Assembly (NCBI GenBank): GCA_005784505.1
Contig: VCAZ01000044.1
Span: 298,501 to 362,500 of the forward strand
Reading direction: 5' to 3'
Length of the DNA: 64,000 nucleotides
Origin: Bagarius yarrelli
Taxonomy: Eukaryota > Chordata > Actinopteri > Siluriformes > Sisoridae
Shown: positions 41,001 through 55,611 of the stretch, in pieces
How positions within the stretch are numbered: the stretch's first letter is position 1
Layout: each line of letters starts with the position of its first letter
Program-made: the position numbers and the translations under genes
Notes under the pieces: model-generated
The model's database searches: none
The model's input: only the letters and a program-made list of their open reading frames with translations
What the model was told of the DNA's origin: nothing

Positions 41001-44000
41001 TGTTTATACTTGATACTTTTGTGCAGCCTGTTTACACAGACAGGATACGTCATCAGCGTGTTTACATACTGCGGAAAAAAGTCGGTATTGCATTTCCACA
41101 CTGGACTCGACTACAGGAGTTAAAGGGCCTGAAAGCTGATGCAATAATTGCAATATTCCTTTTACAAATTAGCTCAACTACAGCAGCAGTGTAGTTTTAG
41201 TACTGTTACTAACTATAAAGTTTTTTCACCCGTGAACGACACATGATGTCTCTGTTTGTTTAGTCTGTGTGTTTGCGTTTTGCACTAAGGGTGGGACATA
41301 CACTTTCGGTGCTTTAAGAATACAGTTAGCATTTTTTAAGATATCCTACTGCACCTTTAATATATATACTGTAATAGAATGTAAACATGTTAAGTTTAAG
41401 AAAATTCCTCTTTAGTATTCAGTGTTAATTTATTAAAACTAGTTCTCAAAAAACAACCAATGATTCACCTCACAGCCCCATCTATTAATATTAATGTAGA
41501 TTAGCCCCACCCATTCATCTTATAGCCACACCCATTTGATTTTCAGCAGGTTAGCTTCACCCACTTGATAACCCCCAGTGATTCACAAAGAAGAAGATAA
41601 ATAAATAAATACAAACATGAGTACAGCATACAACAAAGTAATAAAAGTGCAACAGGCAGAGACAGGAAGTGGTTTTCAGAGTTGATGTTAGAGGTGTGTT
41701 ATTATGTGCTGATAGTATTATAATGATAACCCAATGCTAACGAATACTAATCTTATTTGATGACTATAGTAATCAAATCAGTTATATATCTGTACTGTAT
41801 GAGTAGATGCCTTTAATTATCTCCTAAAATTTCTAACACAGCTCAAGACATAAAAGGTGACTATCCAATCAGATTAGAGGTAATTTATATAAAGGAGCCT
41901 TATAGAAAGGGGCAGGTTTATTTGAGAAAATTGAAAAATGATCGTGTGAATATTAACAACAATTTTATTGGGTACAGAAAAAACACAGAATAGGCCAAAC
42001 AAGTATAATGTAGGATATTAAGCATGTTTATTTTCTAGCTGAGGTTTAAAGGGAAAGAATAAATGCTAAAAGCTTTAAAACCAATTTTAAATAGACGATA
42101 AGCATGCTGAAATAATGCCTTCAATTTAATATTGTGCCCAAGCTCACTTCAGGCCTTATCCATTTAAGGTTGACAATTAGTCAACATGTTATTGATTAGC
42201 CAAGTTTTGAACTGAGAGAAAAAGTGTAATCCCAAGGCGTAAGAGACAAAGTTACAATATTTCAGTCCATAGCGAAAGATTGAATGTAAGCCTTAGACTA
42301 TTCTATTGGAATGCCAATATCATGACTGCTTGAATGTCTGTAATAAATAAGAAATGGCTGGGATAATTAGCTCAGATCATTAGCTTTGTGCTATTTACCA
42401 CAGATAGGCTGGCATAGAGGTATGCGTAGCCAGACTCCATTTTAATCAGAAGGCACAAGCAAACTAATCCTGATGGGCTGAATAAATGGCCCAGTGCTCT
42501 TTGACAGAATGACAGGAAGTGTTGAAGCACTCTAGAGACTGCTGTCAGTCACATGCTGGCTGCTGTATTCATGCATCGTGTACGGCTCTGTAGAAAGTGT
42601 TTAAAGGCACATAGTCACAGTTTGTTATCTTTTTTTGTTGTTAATTAGATAATGAAGTCTATAATGCATCTCATCAGTAACTCTCTTTAACAACAACAAC
42701 CACAAACACAGAGGTTGGGATGAAGATTCAATCTGTTCTGTCAAGCTGTTTTTATGTTTATGCTTTGAGACAGATAAAAATGAATACATCAAAAAAAACC
42801 TGTAAATCTTTCAAAATAAAAGCAATGATTTACTTCAGTCAGATGCTCTGCTGATTTATTTTTTTTTTTTTCCTATTTTCTTTATCGGAGACATATATTC
42901 TTTTCCACTAGATTGTGGGCTATCATCCGCAATAGTTTTAGTGGGAGCAAGCGTAAGGTAATAAGGTCTGGTGTGTCACTGATGTTTAAGTTTATCCCAG
43001 AGGTTTACAGTGGTGTTATGGTCATGGCTCTGTGCAAGCCACTTATGTTCTTCCATACCAATTAATACACAGTAGATCTTAATGGAGGTCAGGGACTTTT
43101 TGCACACAGGAATTGTCATGCTTGAAAGTGTTTCTGTTCAATTTTTCAGTTTCACTTGCTGTTTCCTTCATCCTGTGAGCATTTATAAGTATCGCATCAG
43201 AAACGAGTGATGGAAATGGCAAATCTTATTTTCCAAAAAAGGTTTTAAAAGGTGATTTTTGACTTATGGGTAAAAGGGTTAATGTGAATAAAGGTAAATA
43301 AAAATGAATGAAAAAGAGCCTTAACAAATATTAAACCCACGTGACTAATCTGCATTTCCGCCGATGGTGTCTTTCCGGTTCCTTCATAACAACAGCAACA
43401 GGCGTGTCTGGACACATGAGGAAAGCTGCACTGCTTGGGCATTTATTACTTGCCTGATGGTCATTAATAGAATTCCTGTTTCTATTATACTTGATTTTTT
43501 GGGTACACCAAATAAATTTAGACATAGCATGTGACTAATTGGTTGTTTCTGCTCCAGTGATTGGCATCACAATATGATGGAAACCGGGCTAGTGAAGGAA
43601 AATCTTAAAGCTACAGCAAATACAGACATCCCAGACAACTTTGAGCTTTTAACTTTGTGGAAGTTTTGAGAAATAGATGTGAGGCATGGGTGTGCTGGTA
43701 ATACAGCCTTCCAAAAAGGGAAGGCTGACACATGTTTCTTGACATCTGAATCTAGCTGCAGCATTTCTTAATCCAAGCAGGGATTACCGACCACATTGCA
43801 ACGCCAAAGACTATAAATAATATCCTGACAGCATATGAAAAATTGATTTTTATTGTCACCCTTTTATATGCTACCATGTGTTCACCCTTTGACCTTCCTC
43901 ACCAACATGGTGTTTTTTTCTTTTGCATAATATTATGTAAACATTTCATATGAAAATATTTAAACTAGCTTGTTTAAGTTAATTAACAAAATGTAAAGTT

Positions 44001-47000
44001 TAAAGGCACTAAAATGCTATTTATTTTCAATTTTTTATGTTTGAGTCTCTCTCAATAATTGAATCTCTTGGCCTGTATCTGCATCTTTCACAAAAACATA
44101 AATAAATGGCTTTCCTACTGATAGGAGCTTTGCCCTACTTAATGTACTATGCACGCTGAGCTCTACTATTTGATGTTTACATGTTAAGTAGGGCAGCATC
44201 ATCTCAACAAAATATAAAACGAATAAATTTGAAAATATAAATCATTTTCCTGTCAGATGTAAATGTCTCTGCTAGCTTTAGTCAATGTTTAAAAATGTGA
44301 CAGCTACATCACACGGGTGACCAGAGTGTCTTTAGCCATCTTGAATTTTATGGTCATTCAGAATCATTGTTTTGTAGCCCCTAATGTTTCCCTGCCCTTT
44401 ACTAATAGCCCTGTCCTGCTTTTACATAGGCAACTCTGCTTGTATTTAGGTGCATAAGATATCTAAAATTCCACACTTCATTTTTTTTAGATAAATAAAT
44501 ACCTTATTAAGTTACTTTAAATGCACAGTATGAACATGGTTTGGTCCAGAGGACCATTAACATACTTGAATTAATCACCTTAACACCTCAAGAGGCTTAA
44601 AGAGCCACTTCACTTTCCGCTCCAGATGGTGTTTAAACATAGAGGCATGTTTACATCCCATGTGTAAAACACCATCACCTCCACTATCACCAAGCTCCTT
44701 TTGTTTGGTTAATACATTAAAATGTAGTCTTCCACTGAATTAAAGGTTATGTGCCTTAATGACTAAAAGGCAGGCAATTATTTGGAAAATATCAACTATT
44801 AAAGCTCTAAAGTAATTTCCTGTACAACATAAAGCTGTGTTTTTAACTCATTCCCCATACCAGCACATACCTACGAGTGCTAATATGATGCTTGTCGGTT
44901 ATTCCCTCTGATTGGCTCATGAGTGCTCTTATGGGAATAAAGCTAATGACACCATTTTACATTATTGGCACTTGGAAGGCTCCCTTATTCAGAGTGACTT
45001 ACATTCACCTATACAACCAAGCAGTTGAAGGTTAATGCTCTTGCTTAAGAGCCCAGCAGGGGTAGGTTGGTTGTGTTGGACTTTAAACTCATAAACATCT
45101 TAGCAGTAGTCCAACACCTTAACCACTAAGCCAGTTTTGCATGTAACATTTATGCGGTTGGGTTTAAGACTGTAGCAGCCTTGTTATGTGTGTATGTGTG
45201 TGTGAAGAAGGCTCTGCCATCAGAAGCCTGTCAGCCAGCTCTATAAATAGCTCTGGAGCAAGTCCAGACTGCAAGTGGTTTACTAACAGTACAGAGGATA
45301 ACAGTGGAGACAAAACCAAAGCTAATCACTAAGACTTCAACATCACAGGCCAGCAGTCACCGTAAAGCAGTTGATTTTGGTTTTTCAATTTCCTGAAGCA
45401 TATATTCCAGTAAAACTGGTCACAGGGTTCATAATCATATTTTAAGTATGAAACGATTGTGATGCTTTCAGTTTTTCCATTTGCAGGACATATGACACAA
45501 GACACATATTACACAGATTGAAAGATTAAACGATCAGATACCATAGTTGATTAATAGTACTTGACTCTATGGGGCAGGCTATTATCATTTAATTTAATTC
45601 TTCTACTTTTTTTCATTCTTAGGAGATGGAAATCCCAAGGAGAGCAGTCCTTTCATTAACAGCAGTGATCCAGAGAAGGGCCAGCAGTATGATGGCAAAA
45701 ACATGGCACTCTTCGAGGTAGGTGTATGTGCAATATAGACATCCCCCAATGCAATACACCTTAGACTCATTGTCCTCCAAAGCTAAGTGAATTCATTTAT
45801 TGTTACCTACCTTTATTATACATTCCTAGCATATCGTCAGTTGTGATAGTAAATAAAATAAGATAATAGACATAAAGGTAGCTCGCCCCTGTGATTTTTT
45901 CCTTTTTTATTTTTCCAAATGCCAACAGAAAAGAAGCTGGCGGGCAATAATCTAATCATACATTATTCGAAGGGAGAAGAATAATAAGCAGTTTGTGTTA
46001 TTCACAGGTTTAAACAAATGACAAAACAAAAAAAAAGATTATTGACAAACACTCTTATTGATTTCTTTTTGGATGAGAAAGTGTATCCTCTTGTGTATGA
46101 GTGAACATTTGCCAATGTTTACACACTGGAACTGCTCCAAAGGTCTCGTGGATCAACTGTATACTGTTGTATAAATATTTAATGAAGGTCCTGTGATAGT
46201 AACAGTGCGATATTGATACAGTATATGCCCTAAAGTTTGTGGACGCCTCATCAGCACACACACATTTCTCAAACTGTTGCCAAAAATATTGGAAATACAC
46301 AGTGGTCTTGAATGTCTTGAATCGTTGTAGCTTAACATCTCTTCACTGGAACTAATATTTTCCAGCATGACAATTCCCCTGTACACAGAGCCCTAAACAC
46401 CTTCGGAATGAACTGGAACACCGACTACACCCAGTGGGGCAGTAGTGGCCTGGTTCAAGCCTTACCACTGCCAGTCAGCCACTGTTGGGTCTTTGAGTAC
46501 GACCCTTAACCCTTTCTGCTCCAGGGACGCTGTGTCATAGCTGACCCTGCGCTCTGACTTTCTAAGTGGGAAAAGTGAAGAAACAATCCTTTCTCTAAAG
46601 TGTGGGGGTTTTCAGAGGTGTAAGCGTGAGAATCAGAAAAGGTGTGCAGCCTTTTAACACTTGTGGATATAATATTCGTTTGGAGATTCTTAGCATTCAG
46701 TGTCTAACTCATCCACTTGTAGATGTTTTTACATTTGTAGTGCAATGGCATGTTTACCTGTGACTATTACTATTAAAGCTGTTGTGTGTGTTTTGTAGGA
46801 GGAGATGGACACTAGTCCTATGGTGTCATCTCTGCTCAGTAGCCTTGCCAACTATTCCAATCTGCCTCAGGGCAGCAAGGAACATGAGGAAGCTGAGAAC
46901 AACGAAGGTTCCCGCAAGAAGCCTGTACAGGTAAAATATTCTTATCCAGGTTCAGCCTGGTACACACACTAGCATTCATCAATCATTTCCTCTTTCAAAG

Positions 47001-50000
47001 CTTTTCTAAACTTGTAATAAATACATTTGTAGTGAATACATCACAGCATCTTGCGTAATTTTTTTTTTTTTTGGATTCAGCTCGGTCCTGGAGCATCTCA
47101 GAGCTCGAAATCACTTTTGAATCTTTTACAACGTCCTTGCATAGAATTAGTTTAAACCAATATCACCTGGCAGATATGACAGGCAGTTTAGTAACTGTTA
47201 GTGAAGACTGCTTTATGAAAATGTAATAAGATACTTTAGCATTCTTCTTTCTCAATAAGCTTCGCACTTCACCTAAAGATCATTTCAATCTCTCTTTCTC
47301 TCGCTCTTTTTCTCTTTCTCTCTATCTAACCATTTTTCCTCTCCCCAACCACCTCGGTCTGTTGTCATTGAATGCTTTTTTAATTAAGATGTCAAAAATA
47401 CAAGAAGCAATATGGTGTTGGTATACTGTGCCTCTAGAAAGTGATTGGGGCCTAGACGATCCAAACTCTGGTTACAGAATCTGGCTATTGGGAAATGGAA
47501 TGTCAACTCACTGGGGGAAGTAGCCTTAGCCGGTGTTGGAGGTTTAAACCCAGTTTTTCTACCCTGGAGTTGCCCAAGGTAAGAGGTGGCAGGCTTGGGT
47601 GGGCTTGCTTATAGCTCCTGATCTTGGCTGCATTTTTCCCTAGTAAGCAAAAGGGTTGTCTTCCTGCCCTTTTGTGTAGATGTCTCATTGTTGTTTTGGC
47701 TTATGGGCCGAACAGCAGTGTGGATTACCCGACCTTTTTGGAGACACTCTGAGAGGTGCTGAAGGGTTGCTCCTACTGGGGACTTTAACACCGACGTGTT
47801 AGGCAACAGTGATACCTGGAGTGGGAGAGAAACGTCCCCCTTGATCCTAATCTAAGTAATGTTCTTCTGTGCTAGACACCTCACTGTGGCAGTGCAGAAA
47901 AAACAGGGGGCTACACCCTGCCTTTCAGGAAACAGTTGTCTAATTTGTGCACGTCTGCGGCAACTCCCCACTTCCCTTTATGCTAATAGGACGATAGTAG
48001 CAGCTGTTGGGTCTGAAGGGAAGAATCTGCAACGTGGGCTCAGACAGAGCAAGACCCACACATTAGGAAGTGCTACACCCGTCTCATACTCCTCCGCTAG
48101 GTACGCCTAGGAGCCCCATGACATCAGCCTCTGCTATGCCTTAGCAGCAGCGGAACCTCGGATACAAGAATTCCATGCCTCAAACAACAACCAGAGCAAA
48201 GCAAGCACATTGGAAGTCTTTCACAATGCTCTACACCCAAGCATGCAGCCCAAGCCCGATCCAATCCTATATCCAATCCGATCCAAGCCCGATATAAATC
48301 TAGGGCACAGATAAAAACACTGCTTGTACTGCATGCTAGCTGCCATCTTATGCTTTCTCTTATGCATTCTAGATTCTATTATCCCTCTCATACACAAGCA
48401 CAAGCTAAAGAAAAAAAGCTTACTGTGGCATGGCGCATGTTTATATAGCATTACTTCTTGATTGAGGACATAACTTGCGCGTGATGCTTCTCCATTGGAT
48501 GAATTACACACGTGCTTTGCAAAATTTTATCATCTTATGTTAAATTCACAGTTATATTCATGTAAATTTGATATAATTTTTGCAGTGTTTCTACCTCTAA
48601 TCTGTGTAAAAATATTATTTATATATAAAGAATGTACCCACACAAATGCTTTGCTAAGACAAAGGGAGTAGTTTAATAAGCATTAGTACAGAAGAGAGGA
48701 GAAATACTGTACGCTTATAGCAACTAAGGGAATCAGTTTAATGTTCTTTCCGACTGTGTCCTAAACAGATTTATCTCATTTGTGAAACAGATGCACTCCA
48801 ATCAGCCTAGAGGGTTAACTGGACTGTATGGAAATTCTTTTAGATTGTGTGAATAAATAAAGCTATAAGCCATGCAGGTGAAAGGCATATCTGTGATAGC
48901 AACAAGGTCTCAAAATACACCATATCTGACCATTTGCTGTAAAACAGAAACCTAAAACATTTCTCTTGAATCGCATCCTTGTACTGCATCATATATTAAA
49001 TCCTTTTTTTTTTTTACCTTCATCTACCTTGTTATCTATTTAAATATGTGTGTAAAATTTCTGCTAAGGACAGTTATTAATGCAATCAAGCATGGAGATA
49101 TGCAGCATGACATGACATTAATCAAAACCCAAGGGCTGAATTTTAATGAGGAGCTTCAGACTGATAAAAAGAGACGGACCTTTGCACACAGCCATGCCGG
49201 AGCAAATTGCATTTGTCTACACCGTGTTACAAGTGTTACAACAACTAGTTTGTCATAATGGATTTCGTCTCGTTATTCGGTATCTTTAATGGGTTACTGT
49301 TAGATTTGACCTTGTAGAATTAGAGTATTAACCAGCAAATCTTTTAATAACAAGTATTACAATTACTCAAACTAAAATTTGGAAAGTGACATAATTTGTC
49401 CCACTGTCTAATCTACTTTGTTATTACTCTGCAACATATGTTTAATCCCTGTAGTGCATGCTCTTTTTCAGTCGTTAAATATGTTCTTACTTTTTGTGGT
49501 GTAGTAAATAGATACCCAGTTTAAAGGTGCAGCGTGACACCTTGGAAAATGCTAAGTGTAGCCTGGAAGCACTGAAAGTGTTCGTCCCGCTTTCGCCAAA
49601 GCCATGCTTCCTGACCGCATGAACGCTCACAGACTAGACGAAAGGAGACAGCATTACTACAATACATCATGTGTCCTTTCCCGGTGAGAAAACTTTATAG
49701 TACAGTTAGTAACAGGCTAAATATAAAAATAGTACCCAATTACACGCCCCTGCCGTAGTTGAACTTGTAATGGTAAACAAACTAAATAAGCTATGCATTA
49801 CTATCGAAACACAGCAAAATACAGCAAGCATGGCATCATCCTTTAAAACCTTTTCCTCCTGCAGTAGACACCAATTGTATGCATCCAGCCAATTTTTTGC
49901 AGTACTTTCATGCACTGTTGACATTGTTGCTAGAGAAAGATCGATGGTTTCCAGCCCAAAAACTGTCTACTGAATCAACTTAAAAAGGAGAGACGATCCT

Positions 50001-53000
50001 ATTCTATTTCTATTGTTGTTGAAGAATTAGCCTATAAAATGTACGTTTCAAAACACCTACCCAAGCCCAAGTCAGAACCACCAACTAGCAACCCTGGCTA
50101 ATGACGTATCCTTTCTGCGCAGACAAAATGCACAGAGTTACACAAATAAATATGTTGACAAACATGTAGTACCGAACATTTTGATCGGACAAACATTTCT
50201 TGGTCCTACGCCGTCCACAGAATATATAAATACACATAAATACATTTAGGCCACTTAACTTAATAATTGCTATCAGGATGTAAAGAGTTTTTTTAGCCAG
50301 CAAAACGAAAATCACCTATAATACCTTTAAAAGATTATTGAATAGTAACAAAAGCATGAATGTATGCTAATTAGGAGCTCTGTTATCTCCTACAGAGTTG
50401 TTTGCTGATCTCATGTTCATTTTAACACAATTAGTTTTTGTTTGTTATTATATAGTGGAGTATTTCGTAGCCAGATACACTACAGCAATTAACACACTGC
50501 CAGTAATCATGCTTTCTAATGTTCTATTGCTTCAACGCCGTTATATTTATCATTACTATTGTGTTCGATCAACTACAGTAAGTGCAAAACATTATATCTT
50601 AATGACTGAATGAAAATATGCTATCATTAACTTTAGCTGTTCATTGTGAAGCAAATGTTATGCTGGGATTTGTGTGTTATACAACCTCACATTATGTTTT
50701 GCTTGTTATCAATTGGTTTCTTCGGCTGCATTTTCATTTTCATTGCAATTCCGATTTTGTGACTATATTTGATTTTTATATGCTGCGTCAATCTGTGTTG
50801 ACATCATGTGGCACTGTGGCTTACTCATTGACGTTCGATTCACATCGACGGGTGAAAATCTGATCTGTTTGCTTGCACTGCACACTCTAATGCACGTATA
50901 AGATTCATATCCGATTTATTTCAAGATATGAATGAGGGCTGATATCGGAATTCTTGCGCTTACACGTTCGCCTCTTTTATCCAATCTGTACTACATTTAG
51001 TGCCAATCCAGCCCTTAAGCTTACAACCTACACAGTCACTGATGCAGAACTGCCAATACAAGGATAAAAATATAAACACACAACTAAAGAATCTTTTAGA
51101 AATTTGTACATTGTTTAGCTTGAAGAGTAAACCATCTAGCTATCTGTTAATTATTTATGCTATACTATATAGCCGAATAGACATTTTACCAGCACTAGAA
51201 ATAGTCTAGAAATGTCTTTCCCAAACTGTTGCCCAAAAATGTTAAGCACAAAGATGTTCCAAGAGGTCCAAACACTGTTTCTACATGACAAAGTCCCTGG
51301 ACACAAAGCTCCTAAGCTTGCATAAGGACATGTAATCTGCTTGGAGTGAGTCCCCCTAAATAATGTCTAATCTCACTAATACTATTTTGGCTAAATGCAA
51401 AAATACCCAGAGCTACACTCCAAAATCTTGTTAAAGTGTGGAGGTAATAGAAGTGTACCAGTGAGTGAAGGACAGGTGTCCTAATACCAGTCTCCATATA
51501 GTGTATTATTCTTTGGTAGGTGTCAGAAACCATAGTAAAGTAAAAAGTATAAGTAGGAGACAAGATAGTAAAAGTCTCATAAAAAAAAACTCATTAATTC
51601 ATTAATCAGCAAACAAAAATATGACTACTATTTAAAGATTTTAGTCATTTATATCAGAAAGTTTACCCACAATGCACTCACTGTTCTGGGGGAGACCCAG
51701 GTGGACACTAAGATGATTTATATAGAGTGTGAAAAGAAAATAATAATTTTTCCAATAGTAAATAGATTAAATTGGTGTGATTCATCATCTTATAGAATAA
51801 TGTTTAGTTGAAAAGGCTTATTTCCGCAACTATTTTTCTCTCCAACAATATTTGACATCCTATAATAAACTAAACATTATGTAGGTAATATTAAGGCTAT
51901 TCATAAATTAAACTAGCTCTTGCATCTCGTTATTATGACTTTGCAAAAAACTAATTTGCTGTGTCACTGTGTAGATGAGTTGAGCGCAAACTCTACACAA
52001 CATCTGGACCCCACAGCTGGGCATGTGAAACCAGGCACCCTGGATGACATGGTGTCAAAGGCAGGGTGGCACACCAGAAGGGCAATAGGGATTAAGGAGC
52101 AGAGCAGCTGGCGCCCACAGCAGAGTGCCGATGGCACCTGAGTCCTCACAGCCAGGGTTAGGCCAGCATCAATCCCAGGGGGCCACTGGGCATCTGCTAT
52201 TGCTCTCTATCAGTGTACTACCTAAGTTTCTTGCAGCTTGGAAACACCCCAGGAGAAATTATAATCACACATGCCTGTGTTCATACACTCCCACACACAC
52301 AGAAAAAGAAAAAACCTCACTCACATGCAGAGAGGCTTGATTACACACCTGCGACTGCTAAAGGAAAAAGTAAATTGAATGTGAGCTGGCTGTGGTGGCT
52401 GCTATTTCCCAGACAAGCGTAAAAAAAAAAAAAAAAGTGACCTCCGCCAAGCGCTGTTGATTCAGACATTCTCACCTGCCTGATACACCACCTGTTTGAT
52501 AATGAGAACTCATTTCAGCCAGCGTGCTGGTGACAAAGCACAGCTTTTGGCTAGCTGAGCCTATAATGGTGCCAAATAGAGAAATGTTGCTAGAAGGATT
52601 CCGAAAGAAAACGGTACAAAAACTCTATCAAACTCTGCCAGCAGTTTATTCATTCTCCTTTGTATAGCTACAACATGTTGGTTTTATAGCATTGAATGAA
52701 CACAATGCGTAAAAGCTAGTGCACATAGCTTCAGGACATCATTCTATTATATATATATATATATAGGCAGGGTCAATACACTGAAAAGTTAAAACATATA
52801 TCAGCTCAATGTGAGTTTTAGGACAAGAACACGTTAAATTTGTATAACCTCCATAATTTAGGAGTGTATAGATAAAATCAAGCTCAATTAACAGTCAATT
52901 AGCTATATATTAAACTCCCAACGCTGGTGTTAGGCAGCAGACTTATAACAACGAAAGATTGACCAATATAGTTTTAGGACCGATAAGGACTGACTGCAGC

Positions 53001-55559
53001 ACCATGTAAATATATAGGACAGGTAATAACCAAAAATCCACTGACAGTTTAGATGCATTGAGGTAATAGTCTGGGGTAATAGAAACAGTTATTTTTTCAT
53101 GTCTTAGCATAAACAGTGCATAATTCTCCTTTTTCTTTTAACAGACACCCTAAAATATAAGTTTTAGGGTTGCTTGTTGTTAGCTTTTATCATTCTACAC
53201 CATAGAAGCAACAGAAGCTCTCAGTATAACTCAATTTATACTGGACATACACGTTCCAAAATGGTTCTTTTTTTGCACACACACTTTAGGTGTACAAGTA
53301 TTTGGTGATATAAAAACTATTTATGCCCTCTGAGTTGCTGTAAGTGCTTGCTTATATTTATCTAAACGGTGTTAGCTTAAATTACTAACATTCTGTGTCA
53401 CACTAAAAGTCATCAGTGTCCTGACTAATTTAATATTAAACGTAAATTAAATTTATTTGCCCTAAAATATTACATTTTTTTACCCCGAATAGAAAATGTC
53501 CCATAAGTCGATTTCTATTTCAGCGGTGCGGTAAAATAGATTTTGTGTGTTTTAAAAATAGTTAAAATAGTTAAACTGACAGTATTTTTGTTAGCAACAC
53601 AAGCAGGGCTTGCAAAAGTAGCCCAATTAAAAAAAACAACATTATATCTGTTATAAAGGAGACAAAACATCCATCGTATCAAATAATCAAATTACAATCA
53701 ATATAAATATCCAGCATGTGTTACAGACACGCCAGGCTCTCCTCCAGTTTACTGTTCACTCTCCCCTGAATACTAATCACACACACATCTGCAGCACACC
53801 CCCCCCCCCCCCCCAATTGCACTTACACCCTATACAAAGCACCTTTACTCACTCGCTGTCTGGTGTCACACAAGGAAGAAGAACTCAGTCGTGTATCTCC
53901 ATGATCGTTCTCATCTACAGCCTGAGGATCCATAAAATTACGGAGCCAGACAGGAGCTTTAAGGATAGATTAGTACTCGTTCTGCTTTTCTGACCCAAAT
54001 TTACATTGCATTTTATCACTGCTCACCTCAACATCGTTTAGCTATAAGAAAACAACATTCGGTGTCACCCAGATTAGAATGGGTTCCCTCTTGACTCTGG
54101 TTTCTCTCAGGGTTTCTTTCTTATTTCATTTCAAGGCGATTTTTATTGCAACAGTTGCCACCGGCTTGCTCATTAGGGAAATCTTTAATTCCTACTGCAT
54201 TAACTGTGCATAATCTGCTTTGAGACAATGTCCATGAATTAATTATTTGAACAGCTTACTTAAACTGTAGCATCACAGAATCATCTCCCTCAAGCATCGT
54301 CTGCTTTTAAGAAGCTAAGTATTACCCCAATCTGCCTTCACCGCAGGTTACTGCAAACACGGATGCAATGTTGTTTATAAGTTCTATGGTTCACTGGATG
54401 CTCTTTTCTAACCAGTTATCCACAATTTTGTAATCTCGAGTATAACAGGCACACAGTCAGTGAAGCCACTACTGTCTGAATGCAAATTCTAACATTTAAA
54501 CAATTCCCAAATGCCAGCTAATTACTGTTTAGCACTTGTCCATGTTTCTACAAAAAAGATTTTTATTGAAAGATAGATTTGAAATGTAAAGTTGCTGCTT
54601 TAGTGTAAATAATATCCTTTGCTTGTGCTTCACCAGGGAGCATGACGGCTTTTATTTTTATATTTATATTCATACCTCATACCCCATATGTTAATAAAAC
54701 TGTCTTACCTGTACACTGAAGGACATAGATGATACATTTAATTAGCATACATTAGACAAAAGATTAGCATAAAAAGAAGGTAGAGGACATTTTCTCGTTG
54801 CTGTTGCTATGCATAGCAGCAGAGACACCAGTGCATTGGCCTTTTGATAGGAAAAGGAAATAAAGCCGGAATGAGGAATTGTTTTAAATTTAGTTAAAGG
54901 TGAAAACTATGTATATGTAAAATCAGTAACATAGTTTAATTTCGGCATAAAAATGTTACTGATGCATATAAGCAAGGGATTTTTACATACAATAGATTTA
55001 AACATAGAACATATGAATCCCCAAATCACCAGCAAAAAGAAGTTCTGCGTGTAGAAACGTTGTTGATAAGAAAAGATCTGATGGGAGAATGGGTAAAATG
55101 GTTCAAGCTCAGTTGTTTGGTAACTAAAATAAGCTCCTTAACAGCGGTAAAAAGTGAATAATCTCAGCATGCAACAAGACCACACTGGGTTCTATCCTGT
55201 TAGCCAACCGTATTCTACAGTACAGAGGACACGGACTCACTGAAACTGGACCCTTAAAGATTAGGAATGTTTTATGCACTGCACTACAGCTCAGCTTACA
55301 ACAGCTCATACACTATACATTATATGCAAAGGTTGGCAAAGAAGTCTCCTTTCACAAAACCCCCGAGCACTATGAAGACCTGCTGGGTTAAGAACTCACG
55401 TGTTCCCGACGTATTAGAGCTCCTAACCCTAATATTAATGCCTGATTTCAACAATTGGGTGCAGATTGTAAGAAAGAGAGTTAAGTTGAAATATGTTTAA
55501 AAACACTTATGGATGCGATAGTCACATGACAAAAAAAAATGGAGAGTGGGAGAGTGAGA

Positions 55560-55611
<52 letters not shown>

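Larger units (their letters stand above)
9040..45622 (+). other. slc12a5: slc12a5 intron 1 (36.6 kb)
   Basis: Begins GTGAGT and ends CTTAG. It has no coding content other than the 30-nt candidate exon at 34586-34615. It is AT-rich and holds the SINEs, minisatellites, fold-back elements and DNA-transposon remnants listed separately. Stretches where I saw nothing recognisable include 9850-12030, 12180-13950, 18200-20280, 24900-26200, 29350-31600, 32200-33380, 36220-37600, 38100-39850 and 41600-44950. A long first intron is usual for SLC12A5 and often carries regulatory DNA. Confidence 0.9.
45718..46798 (+). other. slc12a5: slc12a5 intron 2 (1081 bp)
   Basis: GTAGGT to TTGTAG. It holds a Tc1-like remnant (about 46205-46430) followed directly by a partial SINE on the + strand (about 46430-46590). 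Otherwise nothing recognisable. Confidence 0.9.

Noticed and set aside
41430..41600. Possible tandem repeat of CCACCCATT-type words
   Set aside because: Only three loose, unequal copies; too degenerate to call.
43001..43012. RFTV-coding sequence on the + strand in intron 1, resembling the SPAK-binding motif of KCC2a
   Set aside because: It lies in a Tc1-like repeat remnant, lacks an upstream start and a phase 1 donor, and is downstream of the KCC2b exon.
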